Source: Streptomyces sp. R21 (GTDB taxonomy: Bacteria; Actinomycetota; Actinomycetes; Streptomycetales; Streptomycetaceae). Taken from it: 64,000 nucleotides of DNA. The notes beneath the pieces were generated by a model. The model was not told where the DNA came from. It did not search any database and saw only the letters and a list, made by a program, of their open reading frames with translations. This document shows positions 56,861-64,000 of the stretch, piece by piece. The stretch covers positions 4,774,001 through 4,838,000 of the forward strand of contig NZ_CP163435.1 of NCBI RefSeq assembly GCF_041051975.1, in the 5' to 3' direction. Both the position numbers and the translations under genes were made by a program. The first letter of the stretch is position 1. Each line of letters opens with the position of its first letter.

Positions 56861-58461
56861 CCGCCGCGGCGTTCGGCGTACGGCCGACGAGCTCCCGTCA
56901 ACTGGCCGGTACCGGCACGCTGTTGAGGTTCGCGCTGCGCCGAGACCGGGTGATGATCCCGGTGTGGGTCGCGGTCAACGCACTGATGGTCCTCTCCATG
57001 CCGAACACCCTGAAGGGCCTGTACGACACCCCGGCCCAACGAGCCGACCTGATCCACCAGTTGTCGACCAACGCCTCGTTCCGCGCGCTCATCGGCCCGG
57101 TCTTCGACACCTCCCTCGGCGCGCTGACCACCTGGCGCGTCGGCGTGTTCGCGGGCGCCCTGGCCGCCGTGACGAGCCTGCTCGTCGTCGTACGGCACAC
57201 CCGCGACGAAGAGGAGAGCGGACGTCAGGAACTGGTGGCGTCGGGCATGGTCGGCCGCCGGGCCCCGCTGACGGCGGCGCTGCTGGCGGCGGGGGTCGCG
57301 AATGCGGTACTGGCGCTGCTGATCACGGCCGGGCTGGCCGGGCAGGGTGCGGCGGGCGCGCTGGCCTTCGGGCTCGGGATCGCGGGCGTCGGGACGGTCT
57401 TCGCCACGATGGCCGCGATCGTCGCGCAGTTCACCGAGAGCGCGCGGCTCGCACGAGGGCTCACCTCGGCGGTCCTGGGCGCCGCCTTCGTGCTGCGCGC
57501 GGCGGGCGACTCGGCGACCGACGACGGCTCGTCCGTGCTGACCTGGCTGTCGCCGCTCGGCTGGCTGGAGAACCTGCGGCCGTACGCCGGCGAACGCTGG
57601 TGGGTGCTGCTGCTGTTCGCGGCGGCGGCGCTGCTCCAGGGCGCGGCGGCGTACGAACTCGCCGGGCGCCGGGACGTCGGCATGAGCTTCATGCCCACCC
57701 GCCCGGGTCCTGCCGCCGGCCGCCTCGGCACGGCGGGGGCGCTGGCCTGGCGGCTGCAGCGCGGGAGCGTGCTGGGCTGGAGCATCGGCTTCTTCGTCGC
57801 CGGAGTGGTCTACGGCGGCCTGACGGAGGGCGCGGCCGACCTGGTCGGCGACAACGAGAACGCCCGCGAGATCTTCGAGCGGATGGGCGGCCAGAGCGGG
57901 TTGACGGACGCGTTCCTCGCCTCGATGGTCGGCATGCTCGGCCTGATCGCCGCCCTCTACGTCGTCGCGTCGGTGCTGCGGCTGGGCGGCGAGGAGATCT
58001 CCGGCCGGGCGGAGCCGGTCCTGGCGAACGCCGTCGGGCGGCTGAGGTGGGCCGCCGGCCACCTGGTGATCGCCTTCGGCGGCGCCGTGCTGATCATGCT
58101 CCTGGCCGGCCTGGGCTTCGCCGTCGGCTACGGCAAGGAGACCGGCCCGATCCTGGGCGCGTGCCTGGTGCAGGTCGCCGGGGTGTGGGTGATCGGCGGG
58201 GTGGCGGTCCTGCTGTACGGGGTGCTGCCCCGGGGCGCGACGGCGGCGTGGGGAGTCGCGGGGGCGGTCCTGCTGATCGGCTGGGTGGGACCGGCGCTGG
58301 ACGTTCCGCAGGCGGTGCTGGACGTGTCCCCGTTCGGTCATCTGCCGAAGCTGCCGGGCGGAGGAATGGAGTGGGGGCCGGTGCTGGCCCTGCTCGGGCT
58401 GTCGGTGGTGCTGGTGGCGGTCGGCCTGGCGGGGTTGCGGCGCCGGGACCTGACGAACTGA
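56857..58461 (+). CDS. ABC exporter permease, 534 aa
   Basis: About 12 membrane segments in two similar halves (TWRVGVFAGALAAVTSLLVV; GWSIGFFVAGVVYGGLTEG; LVIAFGGAVLIMLLAGLGFA). The two-half structure matches the single-polypeptide ABC-2 permeases that pair with one ATPase subunit. No ribosome site needed because of the coupled ATGA start. Confidence 0.9.
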   Translation: MTAAAFGVRPTSSRQLAGTGTLLRFALRRDRVMIPVWVAVNALMVLSMPNTLKGLYDTPAQRADLIHQLSTNASFRALIGPVFDTSLGALTTWRVGVFAGALAAVTSLLVVVRHTRDEEESGRQELVASGMVGRRAPLTAALLAAGVANAVLALLITAGLAGQGAAGALAFGLGIAGVGTVFATMAAIVAQFTESARLARGLTSAVLGAAFVLRAAGDSATDDGSSVLTWLSPLGWLENLRPYAGERWWVLLLFAAAALLQGAAAYELAGRRDVGMSFMPTRPGPAAGRLGTAGALAWRLQRGSVLGWSIGFFVAGVVYGGLTEGAADLVGDNENAREIFERMGGQSGLTDAFLASMVGMLGLIAALYVVASVLRLGGEEISGRAEPVLANAVGRLRWAAGHLVIAFGGAVLIMLLAGLGFAVGYGKETGPILGACLVQVAGVWVIGGVAVLLYGVLPRGATAAWGVAGAVLLIGWVGPALDVPQAVLDVSPFGHLPKLPGGGMEWGPVLALLGLSVVLVAVGLAGLRRRDLTN

Positions 58462-58507
58462 CCGGCGCGGGGAACCCCGAAGCGGCCCGCGCACGTCCCT
58501 CCCGGAC

Positions 58508-58726
58508 ATGGGACAACGCACGCAGGCCGCGGCGGGATGCCTCACCGCCGCTCTCGGCGCCGGCGCGGGACTCGCGCTGTGGACGGTCGACTTCCGGGCC
58601 CGGTTCTGGCGGTTCGAACAGAGCCCGGACTGGAGCGTGCTCTATGCCGAGCTGCCCCTGGCGATCCTCGGCGGAATCGGGGCCTCCCTCGTCCTGTGGG
58701 CTCTGGTCCGGCGCCTCAGACCGTGA
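58508..58726 (+). CDS. Small membrane protein, 72 aa
   Basis: Two hydrophobic helices (AAAGCLTAALGAGAGLALW; LPLAILGGIGASLVLWALV) around an aromatic, charged loop (RARFWRFEQSPDWSVLYAE). Unknown function. Its last 11 bp overlap the convergent P450 gene. Confidence 0.6.
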   Translation: MGQRTQAAAGCLTAALGAGAGLALWTVDFRARFWRFEQSPDWSVLYAELPLAILGGIGASLVLWALVRRLRP

Positions 58727-59918
58727 CGGGGAGCCCCTCGAGCCCCCGGATCACGAAGTTGGGCTTGCGTACCGGCTCGGCGGCCGGCGCGAGCTCGGGT
58801 GCCTTCTCCAGCAACGCCCCCATCGACGCCGCCAGTTCGATACGCGCCAGCGGGGCACCGATGCAGTAGTGGATGCCCGCGCTGAAGGAGATGTGTGGAT
58901 TGTCCCTGCGGGTGAGGTCGAGCCGCTCGGGGTGCGCGAAGACCTCGGGGTCGTGGTTGGCGGAGCCGAAGAGCATGGCGATCTCGGCGCCGCGCGGGAT
59001 GGTGGTGCCGTCGATCTCGATGTCGTCCAGGACCCAGCGCTCGAAGAGCTGGAGCGGGGTGTCGTAGCGCATCAGTTCTTCGACGGCGGACGGGATCAGG
59101 GAGTGATCCGCACGCAGGGCGGCCAGCTGCTCCGGGTTGCGGAAGAGGGTGTGCCAGCCGTTGACCGTGGAGTTGACCGTCGCCTCGTGGCCCGCGTTCA
59201 GCAGCAGGACACAGGTCGAGATCATCTCCTGCTCGGTCAGCCGGTCGCCCTCGTCGTACGCCGCGATCAGCCCCGAGATCAGGTCCTCCCCCGGCTCCTT
59301 GCGGCGCTCGGCGATCAGCTGACGGAGGTAGTCGGAGAACTCGATGGACGCACGGACCGCCTTGGCGGCGATGTCCTCCGGCGGGTTCAGCTCGTACATC
59401 CCGCAGATGTCCGCCGACCAGGGCCGCAGCGGCGCCCGGTCGGCCTCCGGGATGCCCAGCATCTCGGCGATGACGGCGACGGGAAGCGGTTCGGCGACGT
59501 CGGTGAGCAGGTCGCCGCCGCCGCGCCGGACGAGCCCGTCGACCAGCGCACCGGCGAGCTGGGTGACGTACGGCTTGAGCTGCTCGACCGTACGCGGGGT
59601 GAAGGCCTTCGAGACCAGCCGCCGGATCCTGGTGTGGTCCGGCGGCTCCAGGTCGAGCATCCCGTGGTCGTTCAGGGTGTGGAACGGCTCGTGCTCCGCC
59701 GGTGGTGCCGTCCGCCCGAAGTCCTCGTGCGTGAACCGGTGCTGATACGTCCGCCCGAGCCGGCGCTCCCGCAGCAGCGCCGACACGTCGGCGTGGTGCG
59801 GGACGAGCCACTGGTTCGTGGGCTCGTAGTAGTGCACACGGCCCTTGGCGCGGAGGTCGGCGTAGGCGGGGTACGGGTCGGCGAGGAAGTCCGGATCCCA
59901 GGGGTCGAAGGCTGCCAT
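58716..59918 (-). CDS. Cytochrome P450 (CYP107-like), 400 aa
   Basis: Heme loop FSAGIHYCIGAPLARIE with the Cys ligand, I-helix LLLNAGHEATVNS, ExxR EELMR, and DPWDPDFLADPYPAY at the start. Soluble bacterial class I P450 that needs ferredoxin partners; none is adjacent. From memory the S. coelicolor positional homologue is CYP107P1. ATG 59918. Substrate unknown. Confidence 0.93.
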   Translation of the reverse strand: MAAFDPWDPDFLADPYPAYADLRAKGRVHYYEPTNQWLVPHHADVSALLRERRLGRTYQHRFTHEDFGRTAPPAEHEPFHTLNDHGMLDLEPPDHTRIRRLVSKAFTPRTVEQLKPYVTQLAGALVDGLVRRGGGDLLTDVAEPLPVAVIAEMLGIPEADRAPLRPWSADICGMYELNPPEDIAAKAVRASIEFSDYLRQLIAERRKEPGEDLISGLIAAYDEGDRLTEQEMISTCVLLLNAGHEATVNSTVNGWHTLFRNPEQLAALRADHSLIPSAVEELMRYDTPLQLFERWVLDDIEIDGTTIPRGAEIAMLFGSANHDPEVFAHPERLDLTRRDNPHISFSAGIHYCIGAPLARIELAASMGALLEKAPELAPAAEPVRKPNFVIRGLEGLPVTV

Positions 59919-59962
59919 GAACGGACGCTAGCCCGACGATCCCCCTTCTGACCAGGGGTGTC

Positions 59963-60633
<671 letters not shown>

Positions 60634-60637
<4 letters not shown>

Positions 60638-61977
60638 GCGGACTCCCCCGTCGCGGTCGCGGGCACCGGCAGGAACACCGCCACCTCGTACCCCCCGTCG
60701 TCTGCCTCCCCGGCTGTCATCTCGCCGTCCAGCATCGCGACCCGCTCCCGCATCCCGGTGATCCCGTGGCCGGCGCCGGGCGAGGGCTTCACCAGGCCAC
60801 GCGCCGGACCGTTGACTATGCGCAGGCCGAGCCCGCCGAGCACGTACCCGACCTCGACGCGGGCGGTGGCGCCCGGCGCGTGCCGCAGGCTGTTGCTGAG
60901 GGCCTCCTGGACTATGCGGTACGCCGACAGCTCCACGCCCTGCGGCAGCTCGCGTATCGCCCCGGTGACCACCTTGTCCACGGCGAGACCCGCGTCGCGC
61001 ACGTTCTCCAGGAGGCGGTCGAGGTCGGCGAGCGTGGGCTGCGGGGCGTCCGGGGCCTCGTAGTCCTCCGCCCGGACCACACCGAGGACGCGGCGCAGCT
61101 CGGTCAACGCCGCCACCGCGTTCTCCCGGATCGTGGCGAACGCCTGCTCCAGCTCCGGCGGCGGGTTCTCCACCCGGTAGGGCGCGGCCTCCGCCTGGAT
61201 GGCCACCACCGACATGTGGTGCGCGACCACGTCGTGCAGCTCACGGGCGATCGTCGTGCGCTCTTCGAGAAGAGTGCGCTTGGAGCGTTCGTGCGCGGTC
61301 ACCGTCTGCTGCGCGGTCACCTCCTGCGCGGCCTCGCGGCGTACGTGGACGACGGTGACGAGCAGCAGCGCGATGGCGGAGATCACCAGCAGAGGCCCGG
61401 TGTTCGTCGAGTAGTGCTCGGTGCCGAAGGCTGTCTCGGAGCCGATGCCGTACACGGCCGTCAGCACCCACATCCACGCGGCGGTGCGCGGTCGCGTCCG
61501 CAGTGCCACGACCGTGAGCACCATCAGGTGGCAGGCGAAACTACCGGGCTGCCACGGCCAGTCGTCGTTCCAGCCGCGGAACGCCCCGGTGACCGGAACG
61601 GCCGCCATGGACAGCCAGAAGGCACCGACCGGCCGGATCAGCGTCAGCAGGACCGGGCACAGCACCAGGACGACGTTCATCAGGAGGCTGAACTGGCCCG
61701 TGCCATCGTTCGCGGAGGCGGCTATGGCCAGCGCCAGCAGGCCGGCGGCCGCCACCGCGGCGTGCGGGGTCCAGACCGCGTACTCCCGGATGCGCTGGGG
61801 CAGCCGCCGGGTCAGCGGGCCGTCCACGCGCATCCGGGGCAGCGGGCGATAGGCGAAGGCATCGTGGAACAGGTCCTGCCGCAGTCCGCGCAGGGCGCCC
61901 ACGGCAAGCCGGAACTCCGGGCTGCGCGGCTTGTCCCCGCCGTTTGGCGTCGTCTGCGTCTGGGTCGTCTCGGTCAC
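60634..61977 (-). CDS. HisKA_3-type sensor kinase, first copy, 447 aa
   Basis: Five to six membrane segments (about 60-240), then HisKA_3 ERTTIARELHDVVAHHMSVV with the phospho-His, and HATPase motifs ALSNSLRHAPG and GHGITGMRERVAML. Start GTG 61977: TACCGT (61990-61985) lies 7 nt upstream; TTG 61983 would be inside the spacer. N-terminal 35 residues are Thr/Gln-rich. Signal unknown. Confidence 0.92.
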
Positions 61978-61984
61978 GTTCAAA

Positions 61985-61990
61985 ACGGTA
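61985..61990 (-). promoter_or_regulatory. -10 box for leaderless kinase/regulator operon
   Basis: TACCGT on the - strand, 7 nt before GTG 61977. Confidence 0.5.
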
Positions 61991-62070
61991 GGCGCAGAAC
62001 GGGGTCGCGGTCGTCACCAGTGAGAGGGGTCCTGCGGGATCCGTCTCAGGTACTACGGGTATCCCCCGCG

Positions 62071-62111
62071 GACCGGCGAGGACCGCCGAGGACCGCCGAG
62101 GACGACCAAGG
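62071..62111. repeat. Four tandem copies of a 10-bp unit
   Basis: GACCGGCGAG, GACCGCCGAG, GACCGCCGAG, GACGACCAAG run back to back (62071-62110). They lie between the promoter of the first kinase and the 3' end of the second regulator. Confidence 0.65.
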
Positions 62112-62127
62112 ACGCGGTGGGCACGAT

Positions 62128-62151
62128 GAGCCCACCGGGCCCGGTGGGCTC
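62128..62151 (-). terminator. 24-bp perfect palindrome at the stop of the second regulator
   Basis: GAGCCCACCGGG (62128-62139) and CCCGGTGGGCTC (62140-62151) pair without a spacer and include the last bases of the TGA stop (62152-62150). Likely terminator. Confidence 0.65.
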
Positions 62152-62824
62152 AGTAACCCGACGGGCGCACCAGCCCCGACTCGTACGCGAACACCGCCGC
62201 CTGGGTGCGGTCGCGCAGGCCCAGCTTCACCAGGATGCGGCCCACGTGGGTCTTCACGGTCTGCTCGGCGACGACGAGGCGCTCGGCGATCTCCGCGTTC
62301 GACAGGCCCTGCGCGATGAGGGCGAGGACCTCCGTCTCGCGCTCGGTCAGCTCGCCCACCCGCTGCTTGAGCGGGGCGCGGGGCGAGGAGCCGAGGCGGG
62401 AGAACTCCGCGATGAGCCGACGCGTGATGCCGGGGGCGAGCAGCGCGTCGCCCGCCGCCACCACCCGGACCGCCTCGGCGAGCTGGTCGGCGGAGGCGTC
62501 CTTGAGCAGGAACCTGGAGGCGCCGGAGCGCAGCGCGTCGTACACGTACTCGTCGAGATCGAAGGTGGTCAGCACCAGCACCTTGATGTGCGAGGTGGTC
62601 TCGGTGATGCGGCGGGTCGCCTCGATGCCGCCGATCTCGGGCATGCGGATGTCCATCAGGACGACGTCCGGCGCGAGTTCGCCGACCTTGGCGATCGCGT
62701 CCCGGCCGTCGACCGCCTGGCCGACCACCTCGATGCCGGGCTGGGCGTTGAGCAGCACGGTGAAGCCCTGCCGGACCATCTGCTGGTCGTCGGCGATCAG
62801 TACGCGGATGGTGCCGCTCGTCAT
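62150..62824 (-). CDS. NarL/LuxR-type response regulator, second copy, 224 aa
   Basis: Same layout and length as the copy at 59963-60637: VLIADDQQMVRQGF, VVLMDIRMPEIGG, KVLVLTTFDLDEYVYDAL, HTH LTERETEVLALIAQGLSNAEI. Differences cluster after the receiver. Coupled to the kinase upstream by ATGA (62821-62824). Confidence 0.93.
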   Translation of the reverse strand: MTSGTIRVLIADDQQMVRQGFTVLLNAQPGIEVVGQAVDGRDAIAKVGELAPDVVLMDIRMPEIGGIEATRRITETTSHIKVLVLTTFDLDEYVYDALRSGASRFLLKDASADQLAEAVRVVAAGDALLAPGITRRLIAEFSRLGSSPRAPLKQRVGELTERETEVLALIAQGLSNAEIAERLVVAEQTVKTHVGRILVKLGLRDRTQAAVFAYESGLVRPSGY

Positions 62825-64000
62825 CGGTTCTCTTCTCCTGGACCTGTGGAGTTGTCCTCGGCGGAGCCGCCGTGGGGGGTGGCGACTCCGTTGCGCGGCA
62901 GGAAGGCCGCCACCACGAAGCCGCCGTGCGACGTCTCGGACGTCACGAGGGTGCCACCGAGCATCGCGGCGCGCTCCCGCATGCCGAGCAGGCCGTGCCC
63001 CGCGCCCGGGGAGGGCGGGGCGGCCCGCTCGGGTCTGGAGTTGATGACCCGCACCTGAAGCCCGCGCGCGAAGTGCGTCAGCTCCACCCGGACGATGGAA
63101 CCGGGCGCATGCCGCAGGGCGTTGCTCAGCGCCTCCTGGATGATCCGGTACGCCGACAGCTCCACGCCGGGCGCGAGCGGCAACTCCTCGCCGGTGATCT
63201 CGGTGTACACGTCGAGCCCGGCAGCGCGGGTGTTCTCCACGAGGGCGTCGAGGCGGTCGAGCGTGGGCTGCGGGGCGTGCGGGGCGGCGCCGGTACCGGC
63301 CCCGAGACCGTACGGATCGTCGGGGTTCTCGGAGCGCAGGACGCCGAGGACGCGGCGCAGCTCGGTCAGCGCCTCCAGCGCGTTGTGCCGGATGCCCGCC
63401 AGGTTCTCCTTCAGCTCCTCGGACGGGTCGTCGACCAGGTGCGGGGCGACCTGGGCCTGGATGGAGATGACCGACATGTGGTGCGCGACCACGTCGTGCA
63501 GCTCACGGGCGATACGGTTGCGCTCCTCCAGGAGCGTGCGCCGGGCACGCTCCTCGGCGGTCAGCGAGGTCTGCTGGACAAGCTCGGTGCGGGCCTCGCG
63601 GCGGCCGCGGAGGGCGGTGCCGAGGAGGACGACGGCCGCGAAGACGACGAGTGCGAAGACACCCGTCGACTTGTACAGAGCACCGCCCAGGACCCCCTGC
63701 AGGACGTACGTCGTCAGCGCGGTTCCGGCCAGCGCCTCGGCGGCCACGCGCGTGGGCACCCGCAACGCGACGAGGAACAGCACGACCGCGTGCGCGATGA
63801 TCGCGGTCATGCTCCACGGCCAGTTGGGGCCTGGGGGCACCATCATCGGCATGTGCGAGCGCGCGCCCTGGGCCGCCACGACGGTGCAGGCCAGCGACAG
63901 CCACCACGCCGGCAGGGGCCGCCGCAGCGCGAGGATCATGGCCGCGCCCTGCACGATCCCTGCCGACACGGCCAGTTGGACGCCCAGCCGGTAGTCGCTG
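62821..64000 (-). CDS. HisKA_3-type sensor kinase, second copy, N-terminus outside window
   Basis: The frame stays open to base 64000 (SDYRLGVQLA upstream of the internal GTG 63969), so the N-terminal part is missing. Visible: membrane segments (AWWLSLACTVVAAQG; AIIAHAVVLFLVALRV; GVFALVVFAAVVLLG), HisKA_3 ERNRIARELHDVVAHHMSVI, HATPase EALSNALRHAPG and GHGLLGMRERAAML. The paralogue of the kinase at 60634-61977. Confidence 0.92.
   Translation of the reverse strand, partial: SDYRLGVQLAVSAGIVQGAAMILALRRPLPAWWLSLACTVVAAQGARSHMPMMVPPGPNWPWSMTAIIAHAVVLFLVALRVPTRVAAEALAGTALTTYVLQGVLGGALYKSTGVFALVVFAAVVLLGTALRGRREARTELVQQTSLTAEERARRTLLEERNRIARELHDVVAHHMSVISIQAQVAPHLVDDPSEELKENLAGIRHNALEALTELRRVLGVLRSENPDDPYGLGAGTGAAPHAPQPTLDRLDALVENTRAAGLDVYTEITGEELPLAPGVELSAYRIIQEALSNALRHAPGSIVRVELTHFARGLQVRVINSRPERAAPPSPGAGHGLLGMRERAAMLGGTLVTSETSHGGFVVAAFLPRNGVATPHGGSAEDNSTGPGEENR

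Overview
The window is high-GC actinobacterial chromosome, almost certainly Streptomyces. GTG and TTG starts are frequent, leaderless starts (TANNNT followed 6-7 nt later by the start codon) recur, and DUF397/DUF5753, DUF5994, SLATT, HisKA_3-type kinase and ask-asd, recR-ybaB and purA loci are laid out in a Streptomyces-like way. From memory the order resembles the S. coelicolor core around SCO3613-SCO3641; this was not checked by a search.

Region 1 (1-8811) looks like the right-hand part of an integrated genomic island. It ends in a 3' half of a tRNA-Pro(CGG) gene (8770-8811), which has no 5' half and is followed by a perfect tRNA-style terminator (8828-8864). The cargo visible here is conflict-system-like. 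On the + strand are a truncated gene and a coupled 889-residue phospholipase-D-like protein. On the - strand, separated by a bidirectional terminator, is a tightly coupled operon: an 80-aa ORF, a 130-aa Cys-containing protein, a 311-aa multi-pass membrane protein and a 1271-aa TPR-CHAT protease-like protein.

Region 2 (8.9-14.2 kb) is accessory chromosome: a decayed STAND-type ATPase pseudogene, a likely sulfur-binding-domain HNH endonuclease, a toxin-antitoxin pair with a PIN toxin, and three DUF5994 paralogues. A 69-bp segment of the island's 130-aa gene recurs here at 88% identity (12062-12130).

Region 3 (14.2-28.8 kb) is mostly core: desaturase/HxlR regulator, TrkA-N/RCK protein, S9 peptidase, SURF1, ECF sigma factor with a coupled His-rich membrane partner, ask-asd, and an OmpR-type two-component system convergent with a secreted SgcJ-like protein.

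Region 4 (29-34 kb) is accessory: a small membrane protein with two copies of an ASG..S.AAGG.I....TG motif, a DUF5753/DUF397 regulator pair, a TauE-like transporter, and an NB-ARC/TPR (NLR-like) ATPase carrying the same motif at its N-terminus. This pairing is a candidate amyloid-type signalling system.

Region 5 (34-64 kb) is mostly core and metabolic: DUF5063-recR-ybaB, a SLATT protein, a Ser/Thr kinase, a MarR/DJ-1 operon with a double palindromic operator, an aminotransferase, a GntR-glycosyltransferase operon with a nested palindromic operator, NUDIX, a Tat-exported 5'-nucleotidase, purA, a DAG-kinase-like protein, ethanolamine ammonia-lyase eutBC with a divergent permease, a MarR-controlled ABC exporter, a P450, and two tandem NarL-type two-component systems, the last of which runs off the window.
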